Of a stretch of DNA of 64,000 nucleotides, positions 19,197 through 28,629 are shown one piece after another. Below the pieces are notes generated by a model, which was given only the letters and a program-made list of their open reading frames with translations, did no database searches and was not told where the DNA came from. Location of the stretch: NCBI GenBank assembly GCA_016209105.1, contig JACQWR010000014.1:55120-119119 (forward strand). The letters run 5' to 3'. The translations under genes and the position numbers were made by a program. Within the stretch, counting starts at the first letter, position 1. Each line of letters opens with the position of its first letter. The stretch is from Deltaproteobacteria bacterium (GTDB lineage: Bacteria; Desulfobacterota; Syntrophia; Syntrophales; JACQWR01).

Positions 19197-20225
19197 ATGG
19201 CATATCACTTCAGAAATCTTGTTTTTGAAGGCGGGGGCGTCAAGGGCATCGCTTACGTGGGCGCGCTTCAGGTTCTTCAAGAAAAGGAAATCCTGCGGGA
19301 CATAGTGCGGGTCGGTGGGACGTCCGCCGGCGCCATCATGGCGGTATTGCTGGGCCTCGGCTATTCGTTGGCGGAAACAAGTGACGTCCTCAAAAAACTC
19401 AATTTCCGGGAGTTCCTGGATGATTCGCGGGGCGCCATACGGGATGTGAACCGCCTCATCACTGAATTCGGGTGGTACAAAGGCGATTTTTTCCGCGATT
19501 GGATCGGCGAGAGAATCAAAACGAAGACGGGAAACAGCGAATCAACCTTTCGTGATATTTACACTGCCGGGAAAGAACAGGGTCTTCGGGAGTTGTTCTT
19601 CATCGGGACCAATCTCTCCACGGGATTTGCGGAGGTCTTTTCCTATGAGCATACGCCGCGCATGTGTATTGCGGATGCCGTGCGGATTTCCATGTCTATT
19701 CCCCTGTTCTTTGCGTCCAGGAGAAGCCCTCGCGGAGACGTTTACGTGGATGGCGGTCTTATTGATAATTATCCCGTCAAACTCTTCGACAGAAAAAAAT
19801 ATGTGGATACGTATTTCAAAATTCCTCCTTACTACGAAGAACATAATGCGCAGTTGACACAGGACGGAAGACAGCTAAATCCCTATGTCTATAATATGGA
19901 GACGATCGGGTTCCGTCTCGACTCGGCGAAGGAAATAGCCGTTTTCCGCGATCAGGCAGAGCCGGAGCATATCGGCATTTCCGATTTATTTTCTTACAGC
20001 CGCGCCCTCGTGGGGGCCATCCTGAATATCCAGGACAGCATGCACCTGCACAGCGATGACTGGCAGCGGACCATCTATATTGACACACGGGGAGTGGGCA
20101 CCACCGATTTTGATTTGGATGACGGCAAAAAAGACGAACTGATCGGATCGGGAGAAAAATGGACGAAGAAGTACTTTGACGAATGGTACGCCGATCCCAC
20201 GCTGACCTTCAGCAATCGTCCCTGA
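19197..20225 (+). CDS. Patatin-like phospholipase / acyl hydrolase
   Basis: This protein of about 342 residues starts at MAYHFRN with AAGGAGG in front. It has the patatin oxyanion motif GGGVKG (12-17), the nucleophile elbow GTSAG with Ser at about residue 43, and the dyad partner Asp in VDGGLIDNYP at about 182. No signal peptide is visible, so it is probably cytoplasmic. Family members hydrolyse phospholipids or other acyl esters. A role in lipid turnover or effector function is possible but cannot be decided here. The next gene, RNase D, is about 130 bases downstream. Confidence 0.87.
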   Translation: MAYHFRNLVFEGGGVKGIAYVGALQVLQEKEILRDIVRVGGTSAGAIMAVLLGLGYSLAETSDVLKKLNFREFLDDSRGAIRDVNRLITEFGWYKGDFFRDWIGERIKTKTGNSESTFRDIYTAGKEQGLRELFFIGTNLSTGFAEVFSYEHTPRMCIADAVRISMSIPLFFASRRSPRGDVYVDGGLIDNYPVKLFDRKKYVDTYFKIPPYYEEHNAQLTQDGRQLNPYVYNMETIGFRLDSAKEIAVFRDQAEPEHIGISDLFSYSRALVGAILNIQDSMHLHSDDWQRTIYIDTRGVGTTDFDLDDGKKDELIGSGEKWTKKYFDEWYADPTLTFSNRP

Positions 20226-20358
20226 GAGAGCGGCAGCCGGCCATCCTCATAGATGCAAATAGATGGACTGCCCACGGCAGGGTATGATATGGAGAGCGCA
20301 ACCGAGCGGGAGAAAAAATATTTTTCCCCGCTCGCCGTGATTTTGGAGGAAAAAGATT

Positions 20359-21264
20359 TTGACGAACAGCAATTGGGTCTGGGTTGATGATCCGCAGAAG
20401 ATGCGCGAGGTCGGAGAGGCACTCGGCAAGGCTCTCCTCGTGGGCATTGATACTGAATACGATTCGTTCCGCTACTTTCGCGAGAAACTCTGTCTGATCC
20501 AGGTAAAGGCCGGGAAGAGAACCTACCTCTTCGATCCCCTGGCGGGGCCGAGCCCGTCCGTCCTGAAGGAGTGCTTTTCCGATTCCCGCGCCCTCAAGAT
20601 TATGCATGCCGGCGATAACGACATCCGCATCCTGAAGAGAGACTACGGATTTGAGTTCCGGAATATCTTTGATACCCATCGTGCCGCGTCGCTCTTAGGC
20701 TGCCAGCGCCTTGCCCTGTCCACGCTGATCGGGCAGTATCTGGGCATTGCCTTCGACAAGAAAAAAAAGATGCAGCGTTCCCGATGGGATATCCGTCCCC
20801 TGACGGAAGAGCAGTTGCAGTATGCCGTAGCGGACACGGAACATCTTTTTGCCCTTTACCGTGTGCTGAGCAGGGAAATACGCGAGCGGGGGCTGGAGGC
20901 GGAGGCGGCGAAGGCATTTGATGAGATTGCGGCGGTAGGATGGCGGGAAAAAGAACTGAACCTCCGGGGGCACGAAAGGATCAACGGCTATCAGGGATTA
21001 CGGGCGGAAGAGCGGCGGCTTCTGCAGAGGCTCTTCCGCTGGCGCTTTCAAAAGGCGAAGGAAATCAACCGGGCTTTTTTCATGATCCTCTCCGACGGGG
21101 AACTTGTTGCCTTGTCGAGAGCCGAAATCAGATCTGCGGAAGATCTCCTGGGAAGCGGCATCCTTTCCGCCGGGAAAGCGGAGCCCCTCTGCGGGGAATT
21201 GCTGGAAGTATTGAAGGGCGGGGAAATCCGTCCCCTGAGCCGCAAGCGTGCCGGCAGCCGGTGA
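20359..21264 (+). CDS. rnd: Ribonuclease D-like 3'-5' exonuclease
   Basis: This 301-residue DEDDy exonuclease has Exo I DTEYD (Asp31, Glu33), Exo II HAGDNDI and Exo III YAVADTEHL with the family Tyr. A C-terminal helical HRDC-like domain follows (about 205-290). The start is TTG, preceded by GGAGGA. RNase D trims 3' ends of structured RNAs such as tRNA precursors. It is shorter than E. coli RNase D (about 375), probably because it has one HRDC domain instead of two. Confidence 0.88.
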   Translation: MTNSNWVWVDDPQKMREVGEALGKALLVGIDTEYDSFRYFREKLCLIQVKAGKRTYLFDPLAGPSPSVLKECFSDSRALKIMHAGDNDIRILKRDYGFEFRNIFDTHRAASLLGCQRLALSTLIGQYLGIAFDKKKKMQRSRWDIRPLTEEQLQYAVADTEHLFALYRVLSREIRERGLEAEAAKAFDEIAAVGWREKELNLRGHERINGYQGLRAEERRLLQRLFRWRFQKAKEINRAFFMILSDGELVALSRAEIRSAEDLLGSGILSAGKAEPLCGELLEVLKGGEIRPLSRKRAGSR

Positions 21265-21534
21265 CGGTGAAGAGGGGAATTTTCCCGCGGCAAACCGCAG
21301 GAAATGCGCTCGTCACCGCCGACTCGTTACCAGATATGATTTTAACGTGGTATAATATTTGCAATATTTTAGTGAGTAATCGAGAAGCCTTACCTTAGGT
21401 TGAGGATATCGTGCCGGAGATCAGAAGACCCATTATATTGCAATGAGAACGGGGTGTTTCTGCTTATTGTGCCGGAAGTGCAGGTGTGCCTCCGATCATC
21501 ATCAAGACCTGTTGCTCTATAGAGGGATTTTCCC

Positions 21535-22650
21535 ATGAAAGATGAACAGGAGATAAAAAAAGAGCTTATTGACGAACTGATTTTATTACGTTCTCAGATT
21601 GCCGACCTGAAAGAAGCTGCAAAGAAAAGTAAGCAGATGGAGGAGAGGCTGCGTGAAAGCGAGGAACTTTTCAAGCGGATATTTAACGAAATCCCCATCG
21701 GTATCTCCACTGTCGGCGCAGATTTTCGCTTCATCAGAACAAATAAAGCGTTCTGCACCATGACCGGTTATGAAGAACGAGAATTGACTGCATTAACCTT
21801 TAGAGATTTAACGCATCCGGACCATGTCGCGACGGATGTGGAAAATGTCACGAGAGTATTAAATAAAGAGATTCCTTTCTATCAAACGGAGAAACGCTAT
21901 ATACGAAAAGACAAAGCGATTGTCTGGGGGAAGACGATTGTATCCTCCATCTTCGACCTGAGCGGGCAGTTTCAACACTTTCTCGCAATGACTGAAGACA
22001 TCACCGAGCGCAAACGGATGGAGGAGGAGCTCCGGAAGAGTGAAATACGCTACCGGCGCATCACCGAGACGATCACTGATTATATTTATACGGTGCGCAT
22101 CCGGGATGGCCGAGCAATAGAAACCCGGCATGGCGCAGGATGCAGGATAGTCACGGGTTATTCGGAACAGGAATTTAGATCCGATCCGCACCTGTGGATA
22201 AATATGGTGGCGGTCGAGGACCGCCCGGCGGTCATTGATCAGGCTAAGGGCGCGTTAGCAGGGAAAAAAGTGTCGCCTCTCGAGCACCGCATTATCCATA
22301 AGCGGGGAGTTCTGCGATGGGTCAGAAATACCATAGTGTTGCGGTATGATCCGCAGGAGAGGCTCCATGCGTATGATGGATTGATCCAGGATATCACCGA
22401 CCGCAAGCAGGCGGAAGCAGAGCGTGAGAAACTCATCGCGGAACTGCAAAAAGCGATGTCGGAAGTTAAAAAGTTGAGCGGTTTTCTTCCTATCTGCGCC
22501 TCGTGCAAGAAGATACGCAATGATGAGGGATACTGGCAACAGATTGAATCTTACATAAAAGAACACTCCGAAGCAGAATTCAGCCACGGCATGTGTCCCG
22601 ATTGCGGGAAAAAATATTATCCCGAGTATTTTCAAAAGAGAGGTGAGTAA
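21535..22650 (+). CDS. Double-PAS signalling protein with C-terminal Cys motif
   Basis: This 371-residue cytoplasmic protein has a short N-terminal coiled coil (about 1-45), a first PAS domain (about 45-160, with EITPIGISTV-like start and TEDITERKRMEEEL end), a second PAS/PAC domain (about 165-290, ending IQDITDRKQAEAE), a second coiled coil, and a small C-terminal module with CASC (about 321-324) and CPDC (about 354-357). There is no kinase, GGDEF or DNA-binding domain. The CASC/CPDC module looks like a zinc site and is seen at the ends of other deltaproteobacterial PAS and receiver proteins. It sits 14 bases before an MFS gene, so the two may be cotranscribed. Confidence 0.8.
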   Translation: MKDEQEIKKELIDELILLRSQIADLKEAAKKSKQMEERLRESEELFKRIFNEIPIGISTVGADFRFIRTNKAFCTMTGYEERELTALTFRDLTHPDHVATDVENVTRVLNKEIPFYQTEKRYIRKDKAIVWGKTIVSSIFDLSGQFQHFLAMTEDITERKRMEEELRKSEIRYRRITETITDYIYTVRIRDGRAIETRHGAGCRIVTGYSEQEFRSDPHLWINMVAVEDRPAVIDQAKGALAGKKVSPLEHRIIHKRGVLRWVRNTIVLRYDPQERLHAYDGLIQDITDRKQAEAEREKLIAELQKAMSEVKKLSGFLPICASCKKIRNDEGYWQQIESYIKEHSEAEFSHGMCPDCGKKYYPEYFQKRGE

Positions 22651-22664
22651 AGGAATATGGTGCG

Positions 22665-23927
22665 ATGAACATCAGAGAACTCTGTTGCAAACCCGGCTCA
22701 TTCTTATCGAACAACGGCATTGCCTTCCTCATAAGACAACAGCGGGACTGGAAAGTTACCGTTGCCCGCACATCGCTCGATAAGCTTGCCTACCAGATGG
22801 TTTTCCCGTACCTGTCCGTCTATATCGTGGCGCTGGGGGCAAGCGGCACCCAGCTGGGCATGGTGAACAGCATCGGCATGATCATCGCCGCCTTCACCGG
22901 ACCGCTCACCGGCTGGTTCATAGACCGGGTGGGCCCGAAAAAGATCTACCTCGTCGGCATCGCTTGTGTGGCGGTCTCCTACCTGTTTTATGGTCTGGCC
23001 CGGCACTGGGAGCTTACCATCATCGCCATGATCGCCTACTGGCTGGGTTTTTCGGTCAGCATTCACAGCTGTGCCACGATCTGCGGCAACTGCCTGGTCA
23101 ACAAGGATCGGGCTACCGGCATGATGCTCTGTGAAACGGTGGCGGCCGGACTGTTAGGGATGGCCGGTCCCATGCTGGCCACCTGGATGGTCAGCGTGTC
23201 CGGCGGGGTGAATGTCGGCGGCATCAGGCCGCTGTTCTTTTCCGGCCTGATCATTACCGTCGGCACGTTTATTATCGTTTTGACACAGCTCTCGAACCGG
23301 AAGTGGACAAAGGAGAGCGCCGCCAAGCCGAATTTATGGAAGGATATTTATCAGGTCGTTAAAGGCGGCAAGCATTTGAACAACTGGATCGTGATCGGTG
23401 CCATTACCCAGTTGCCGAGAGGCATGGTTTTCCCCTTCTCCCAGGTCTTTGCCTACCAGATCAAAGGGGCCGATGAATTTGTGCTGGGAGCTATGGTTAC
23501 GGGATGCGCGCTGGCATCTATCGTTTTTGCCATCCCGGCAGGCAGGCTGGCGGACCGGCTGGGCAGGAAGAGGGCGTTGTATCTGACCATACCGCTTTTC
23601 TGGCTTTCCAACCTGATGCTTATCATGGCGCCCGGGCCGGCGTTTCTCATTGTCGCCGGTATCCTGCAGGGCTTTTACTATATCAGCACCCCGATCGCCG
23701 CGGCGATGGAACGCGAACTGGTGCCTCCCGACCAGATGGGAAGGTGGCTCGGCGTCAACCGTTTTTTCAAGATGCTCTTAAGCGCTGTTCTCGCTCTGAC
23801 GGCAGGGATAATCTGGGATAAGTTCGGACCGCAGTACATTTTTCTGGTATTCGTAGCCGTTGATTTGCTTATCAGAATGCCGCTGCTCATCAGTATGCCG
23901 GAAACCTTGCATCACCGCACTCCCTGA
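22665..23927 (+). CDS. Major facilitator superfamily transporter
   Basis: This 420-residue membrane protein has about 12 helices. The MFS loop GWFIDRVGPKK follows helix 2, and GRLADRLGRKRAL is its counterpart in the second half. The first 40 residues are an unusual basic, Cys-containing extension. The ATG has AGGA eleven bases before it, so a later start is possible. It is 14 bases after the PAS protein and ends close to truA on the other strand. The substrate is unknown. Confidence 0.85.
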   Translation: MNIRELCCKPGSFLSNNGIAFLIRQQRDWKVTVARTSLDKLAYQMVFPYLSVYIVALGASGTQLGMVNSIGMIIAAFTGPLTGWFIDRVGPKKIYLVGIACVAVSYLFYGLARHWELTIIAMIAYWLGFSVSIHSCATICGNCLVNKDRATGMMLCETVAAGLLGMAGPMLATWMVSVSGGVNVGGIRPLFFSGLIITVGTFIIVLTQLSNRKWTKESAAKPNLWKDIYQVVKGGKHLNNWIVIGAITQLPRGMVFPFSQVFAYQIKGADEFVLGAMVTGCALASIVFAIPAGRLADRLGRKRALYLTIPLFWLSNLMLIMAPGPAFLIVAGILQGFYYISTPIAAAMERELVPPDQMGRWLGVNRFFKMLLSAVLALTAGIIWDKFGPQYIFLVFVAVDLLIRMPLLISMPETLHHRTP

Positions 23928-23943
23928 GAGGGCGGCGGATACC

Positions 23944-23978
23944 CTTCCCCGCAGCAGGTTCCGGCAAGGAGCTTCAAT
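23944..23978. repeat. Degenerate B-type REP unit
   Basis: TTCCCCGCAGC followed by GGAGCTTCAAT has the two arms of the B hairpin with mismatches. It lies between two convergent genes (MFS and truA), where it could serve as a weak bidirectional hairpin. Confidence 0.3.
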
Positions 23979-23996
23979 TTTTGCGGAGTTGGCAGT

Positions 23997-24785
23997 TTAT
24001 TTGCCGAAGAGCAGTGGCAGGGGCGGCAGCTTTATCGGGCGCGGGGCGTCTCCCTCGTAGAGGACCTGCTCCAGGAAAAGCCCCGAGGGCGGGGCGGTGA
24101 ACTTGGCGGGAATTTCGGATTTGCTCGCGAGCATCCGTTTGATGTCCGGGGGGAACAGGTTGCTCCTTCCCGCCTCCACCATGATGCCCACCATCCGGCG
24201 CACCATTTTCCACAGGAAGTGGGAAGCGACGATTCTTACCACGATCAGATCGCCGATTTCGTGCATTTCCACGGAATGGAGCTTTACCAGGGTGGAAGCG
24301 CCCTTGTCAAACCGCTTATCGGCAAAGGACGCGAAGTCGTGGAAGCCGCGGAACAGTTCGATGACATCCCGCATCCTGTTCATGTCCAGCCTGTCCTTTA
24401 TCCACCAGACATATCGCTTTCCGAATGCCGTCCGGTGTTTGGAGATGATGTAGAGGTAACTCCTCATTCTTGCGTGGTGACGCGCATGAAAATCCGCGGG
24501 CGCCTCCTCGATCTTTTTTACATTGATGTTGGCGGGAAGCAGATCGTTCAATCCTTCCAGCAGGCTCTGGGGGCGCATCTTCCTATCCGTCGCGATATGG
24601 GCCACCTGCGCCAGGGCGTGGACGCCGGCATCGGTGCGGCCTGCCCCCTGCAGTTCGATGCCGGGTCCTAGTATTTTCTTTGCCGCCTCAATGAGCGTTC
24701 CCTGGATGCTGCGGGCATTGAGCTGCGTCTGCCAGCCCCGGTAGCTGGTGCCGTCGTATTCGATCGTCAGTTTGTATTTGAGCAT
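23997..24785 (-). CDS. truA: tRNA pseudouridine synthase A
   Basis: This protein of about 262 residues starts at MLKYKLTIEYDG. It has the RGWQ-type N-terminal motif YRGWQTQ, the catalytic Asp in GRTDAGVHA, and family motifs HARHHARMRSY and FLWKMVRRMVG. It converts uridines 38-40 of the tRNA anticodon arm to pseudouridine. The frame is open 15 codons upstream, but the upstream ATG has no ribosome binding site and the family usually begins as chosen here. It stands alone, convergent with the MFS gene. Confidence 0.94.
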   Translation of the reverse strand: MLKYKLTIEYDGTSYRGWQTQLNARSIQGTLIEAAKKILGPGIELQGAGRTDAGVHALAQVAHIATDRKMRPQSLLEGLNDLLPANINVKKIEEAPADFHARHHARMRSYLYIISKHRTAFGKRYVWWIKDRLDMNRMRDVIELFRGFHDFASFADKRFDKGASTLVKLHSVEMHEIGDLIVVRIVASHFLWKMVRRMVGIMVEAGRSNLFPPDIKRMLASKSEIPAKFTAPPSGLFLEQVLYEGDAPRPIKLPPLPLLFGK

Positions 24786-25145
24786 AAAATGAAATAATCC
24801 CTCTCCGATTTGAGGCGTTTTAACGCTCATCCGGTTGTCTTTATAAGCGCGTAATCTATGTGCCGCCGGTCAAAGCGATGTTATGCCACAAGCGGCAAAA
24901 CCACAATCCCTTTTTTGGAACGACAGGCAGGCCTATCCGCCGTCGGAATTTATGATGGGATCCACGCCGCAGTTGACCACCGCACCGGCGGTGGCGAAGA
25001 TGATAGGGGAGAAGGGAGCATGCAGCGCCTTTGCCGTTGACAGCCTGGGAAGTTTATCCTAATATTGGCGGGTCTTAAGCGTTCCCGTTCGGTCGGTTGC
25101 GTGCATATTCGTCGAGAACCCGTCGTGGGGCAAGGGGAAGGAGTG
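24786..25145. other. Intergenic region between truA and mscS
   Basis: Promoters for truA (minus) and mscS (plus) should lie here. A short open frame at 24883-25062 is listed separately. I see no hairpins or repeats of note. Confidence 0.4.
24883..25062 (+). CDS. Possible 59-residue protein or gene remnant
   Basis: This open frame runs MPQAAKPQSLFWNDRQ to VDSLGSLS. The codons have a plausible third-position pattern, and the frame is open back to 24847. There is no ribosome binding site and no family I recognise. It could be a small gene, the tail of a decayed gene, or chance. It stops about 80 bases before the MscS gene. Confidence 0.2.
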   Translation: MPQAAKPQSLFWNDRQAYPPSEFMMGSTPQLTTAPAVAKMIGEKGACSAFAVDSLGSLS

Positions 25146-26204
25146 ATGATGGGTGGTGCAGTGGAAATAGTGAAGATGATACTGCCTTCCCTCGTGCTGA
25201 TTGCTGCCGGGTTCCTTATCGGGGCGGTCGCGGAGAAGATCATCTTCAGCAAACTGAGGAAGATCGCTCTCGACACCGGGTGGGAAGGCGGCGAGATCAT
25301 CATCGCCGCCGTCCACGGCACGGTCAAATTCTGGTGCGTCGCGGCCGGTCTGTACGCGGCCGTGGAAACAGTTCCCCTCAATGACCATCTTTACACGTTT
25401 CTCCAGAAGAGCCTGCTTGTTGTCGTTCTGGCCTCGGTTACCATAGCCCTGGCGAAGGTTGCCACCGGCTTTGTCCGCCTATACTCGAAGCGGGCGGAGG
25501 GTGTCCTCCCCTCCATATCCCTTTTTCCCAACATCACGAAACTTTCGATTTATGTCCTCGGTCTGCTCGTCATCCTGCAATCCCTGGGTATTTCCATTAC
25601 GCCCATCCTTACCGCCCTGGGCGTCGGCGGTCTTGCCGTAGCCCTTGCCCTGCAGGACACGCTGGCCAACCTCTTTGCCGGCTTGCACGTGCTTGTTTCC
25701 AAGCAGATGCGGCAGGGCCATTACATAAAGCTGAATACGGGCGAGGAGGGGTACGTCACGGACATCACTTGGCGCAACACGACCCTCCGGGCGCTGGCCA
25801 ATAACATGATTATCATTCCTAACGCCAAAATGGCGTCTGCCATTATTACCAATTACGATCTTCCGGTAAAAGAGGGGACGGTGATTGTCCCCGTCGGGGT
25901 GAGCTATGGGAGCGACCTGGCGAAGGTTGAGCAGGTGACCGTTCAGGCGGCGCAGGAGGTCATGCAGGAAACCGGGAACGCGGGACCGGGCTTTGAACCG
26001 CTCATACGGTATCAGGGCTTTGGTGATTCCAGCATCAACTTCAATGTCATCCTGCGGGCCAAAGAATTCGCCGATCAGTACGTCCTGAAGCATGAACTGA
26101 TCAAGAAACTGTACCGGCGCTACCATGAGGAGGGAATCGAAATTCCCTTTCCCACCAGGATTGTTTATCTGCATGATGAGAAAAGAGACTTGTCAAAAAA
26201 CTGA
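25146..26204 (+). CDS. Small-conductance mechanosensitive channel (MscS family)
   Basis: This protein of about 352 residues has an N-terminal membrane helix, two further helices, and the pore-lining helix with the Gly/Ala-rich ALGVGGLAVALALQ motif at about 160-175. The cytoplasmic beta domain follows (GYVTDITWRNTTLR, IIIPNAKMAS). MscS channels open under hypo-osmotic shock to release solutes. The start at the first of two ATGs has AAGGAG upstream. A frame open to 25065 has no such site. It precedes the gluconeogenic pair by about 40 bases. Confidence 0.92.
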   Translation: MMGGAVEIVKMILPSLVLIAAGFLIGAVAEKIIFSKLRKIALDTGWEGGEIIIAAVHGTVKFWCVAAGLYAAVETVPLNDHLYTFLQKSLLVVVLASVTIALAKVATGFVRLYSKRAEGVLPSISLFPNITKLSIYVLGLLVILQSLGISITPILTALGVGGLAVALALQDTLANLFAGLHVLVSKQMRQGHYIKLNTGEEGYVTDITWRNTTLRALANNMIIIPNAKMASAIITNYDLPVKEGTVIVPVGVSYGSDLAKVEQVTVQAAQEVMQETGNAGPGFEPLIRYQGFGDSSINFNVILRAKEFADQYVLKHELIKKLYRRYHEEGIEIPFPTRIVYLHDEKRDLSKN

Positions 26205-26245
26205 TTAACTGTTAGAAAAATGCAGCTATTTCGAAAGGATGACGT

Positions 26246-27190
26246 ATGGGTGAGGGTATCTGCGATTACACGAAATTTTCCGTGGATTTACGGCGACACA
26301 TGTGGATGGCCGGGGTGGAGACAGAATTGCGCCGGCTGATCTGGCAGATAGCGGTGACGGGCAAATATATTTCCGCGAAGATTCATGAATCAAACCGGAA
26401 GCTGGCGGGGTTCCAGAATATTTACGGGGAGGATCAACTTTCCCTCGACCGGAGCGCCGACGAGATACTCAAGAACCAGCTCCAGTTCTCCGGCTTTGTG
26501 CGGGAGTATGCCTCTGAGGAGCAAGCGCAAGTCGTCAAGATCGGCACGGGCAAAGAGAAATATTTTATCACGGCTGACCCACTGGACGGTTCCTCCCTGG
26601 TGGATTCCAACCTGTCCATGGGCACGATCATCGGCATCCACCATGAAAAAGTCTTCGGCGAAGGAGGCAAAACCATGGTGGCCGCCCTCTATATCACCTA
26701 CGGCCCTCTGATCACGATGGTGTATTCGGCGGGAAAGGGGGCGCACGAATTTGTCCTGAACCGGGAAGGGGAGTACGTCCTTTCCCATGAAAATATCCGC
26801 CTGAAGGAGCGGGGCTCCATATACAGCCTGGGGGGATTGCGGAGGGACTGGCTGCCGGAGCACCTGCGCTACGTGGAGTATCTGGAGGCGGAGGGCTACA
26901 AGCTCCGCTACAGCGGCGGATTCGTTCCGGACATCAACCAGGTGCTGATAAAAAACGGCGGCATTTTCATGTATCCTGCACTGAAAAAGGAACCGAAGGG
27001 AAAGCTGCGGCTCCTGTTCGAGCTTCAGCCCATGGCGTTTATTATGGAACAGGCCGGCGGATGCGCCTCAAATGGCGTGGAGGACATACTGTCCCTGAAA
27101 GTCGAAGATCTTGGGCAGCGATGCCCCATCTATATCGGGAGCCGTTTTGAGGTGGACAAGGCGAAGGAATACCTGCAGGGAAAAAACTGA
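26246..27190 (+). CDS. fbp: Fructose-1,6-bisphosphatase, class I
   Basis: This 314-residue FBPase has the metal-binding ADPLDGSS motif at about 112-119, the EAxG-type EQAGGCAS near the C-terminus, and YSGGFVPDIN in the substrate-binding part. It hydrolyses fructose-1,6-bisphosphate in gluconeogenesis. It is about 15-20 residues shorter than typical class I enzymes. AAGGATG lies before the ATG, and the class II aldolase gene follows after 44 bases, so the two probably form an operon for sugar phosphate synthesis. Confidence 0.93.
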   Translation: MGEGICDYTKFSVDLRRHMWMAGVETELRRLIWQIAVTGKYISAKIHESNRKLAGFQNIYGEDQLSLDRSADEILKNQLQFSGFVREYASEEQAQVVKIGTGKEKYFITADPLDGSSLVDSNLSMGTIIGIHHEKVFGEGGKTMVAALYITYGPLITMVYSAGKGAHEFVLNREGEYVLSHENIRLKERGSIYSLGGLRRDWLPEHLRYVEYLEAEGYKLRYSGGFVPDINQVLIKNGGIFMYPALKKEPKGKLRLLFELQPMAFIMEQAGGCASNGVEDILSLKVEDLGQRCPIYIGSRFEVDKAKEYLQGKN

Positions 27191-27234
27191 AGCCGGGCAA
27201 AGATTGTCTTGAGTGTGAGCGGGAGGGCGAAGCT

Positions 27235-28629
27235 ATGATTTACGAGAGTGTAGCGCAGTTGAAAAAAGGTGTGAGCGGTGTGCTGGAAATCGCCGGCGAT
27301 AACGTGAAGGTGCTCGACAAGAAAAAACTACAGGATTCTTGTATTGATGATCTCGTCTATTCCGCCGTCTTCAGTTCTGATTCCGAAACAATCGAGGCTG
27401 CCCGGTGGCTCATCCGGCGCGCAGCAGCGGCGCTCGGCGTCGTCTCCACGTCCATCCAGCCCCTCTACGAGGCAATGGGACGCAAGGAAGTCTCCGGGTT
27501 CACCGTGCCGGCGATTAACATCCGCGGACTTACCTACCACACAGCGCAGGCGATTTTCCGCGCGGCCATGAAGGGCAAGGTCGGGGCCGTGCTGTTCGAG
27601 ATCGCCCGCTCCGAGATAGATTATACGTTCCAGCGCCCCGCCGAATACACCTGCGTCGTCACGGCGGCCGCCATCAAATCAGGATACCGCGGTCCGCTCT
27701 TCATGCAGGGTGACCACTTCCAGGTGAGCGCGAAGCGGTACGCCAAAGACCCCGCCGCGGAAGTGCAGGGGGTGAAAGACCTGATCTGGGAGGCCATCGA
27801 AGCCGGTTTCTATAACATTGATATTGACACATCAACCCTCGTGGATTTGAGTAAGCCCACGACGAAGGAACAGCAGAAAACCAATTACACTCTGGCCGCC
27901 GAGCTGACGACCATGATCCGGGACCTGGAACCCGCGGGCGTGACCATTTCCGTGGGCGGCGAGATAGGCGAAGTGGGGGGCAAGAACAGCACCGTGGAGG
28001 AATTGCGGGCCTACATGGACGGGTATCTGGAGGAACTCAAAAAAAGCGGCCAGTTGCTGAAGGGCATCAGCAAGATCAGCGTCCAGACGGGCACCACACA
28101 CGGCGGGGTCCCTCTGGCCGACGGCACCGTAGCCAAGGTGAATCTCGATTTTGACGTCCTCGAAAAAATGTCGTCTGTTTCCCGTGCGGAATATGGCCTG
28201 TCCGGGGCGGTGCAGCACGGGGCATCCACCCTGCCCGATGAGGCCTTTGACAGGTTTCCCGCCATCGGCACGGCGGAAATCCACCTGGCGACCGGCTTCC
28301 AGAATATCATCTACGACAGCAAGAACCTCCCCGCCGCATTCCGGGAAGAGGTGTATAGCTATCTGAAGAAAGAGCTCACCGCGGAGCGCAAGGAAACCGA
28401 CACGGACGAGCAGTTCATTTACAAGACAAGGAAGAAGGGCCTGGGCCGTTTCAAGAAGGAGTTCTGGCAGCTTCCGGCAGCCACACTCGCCGCCCTCGGC
28501 GGTGAACTGGAGAAACAGCTTTCCTTCCTCTTCGGCAAGCTGAACGCCACCAACACGGAAGACACGGTGCGCAAACTCGTAAAACCCGTGGACGTGCCGC
28601 TGAAGGCCCCCGCCGCGCTGAGGGCTTAA
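27235..28629 (+). CDS. Class II fructose-bisphosphate aldolase, long form
   Basis: This 464-residue metal-dependent aldolase has zinc-site and catalytic motifs in order: GDHFQVS (about 162-168), DIDTSTL, GGEIGEVGGKNST, TGTTHGGVP and AVQHGAST. It has extra N-terminal (about 90 residues) and C-terminal (about 70 residues) parts compared with the usual 300-360-residue class II enzyme. It joins or cleaves fructose-1,6-bisphosphate with the phosphatase gene upstream. The sequence fits the long aldolase group rather than tagatose-specific enzymes, but substrate specificity is not proven. A GGGAGG lies before the ATG. Confidence 0.85.
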   Translation: MIYESVAQLKKGVSGVLEIAGDNVKVLDKKKLQDSCIDDLVYSAVFSSDSETIEAARWLIRRAAAALGVVSTSIQPLYEAMGRKEVSGFTVPAINIRGLTYHTAQAIFRAAMKGKVGAVLFEIARSEIDYTFQRPAEYTCVVTAAAIKSGYRGPLFMQGDHFQVSAKRYAKDPAAEVQGVKDLIWEAIEAGFYNIDIDTSTLVDLSKPTTKEQQKTNYTLAAELTTMIRDLEPAGVTISVGGEIGEVGGKNSTVEELRAYMDGYLEELKKSGQLLKGISKISVQTGTTHGGVPLADGTVAKVNLDFDVLEKMSSVSRAEYGLSGAVQHGASTLPDEAFDRFPAIGTAEIHLATGFQNIIYDSKNLPAAFREEVYSYLKKELTAERKETDTDEQFIYKTRKKGLGRFKKEFWQLPAATLAALGGELEKQLSFLFGKLNATNTEDTVRKLVKPVDVPLKAPAALRA

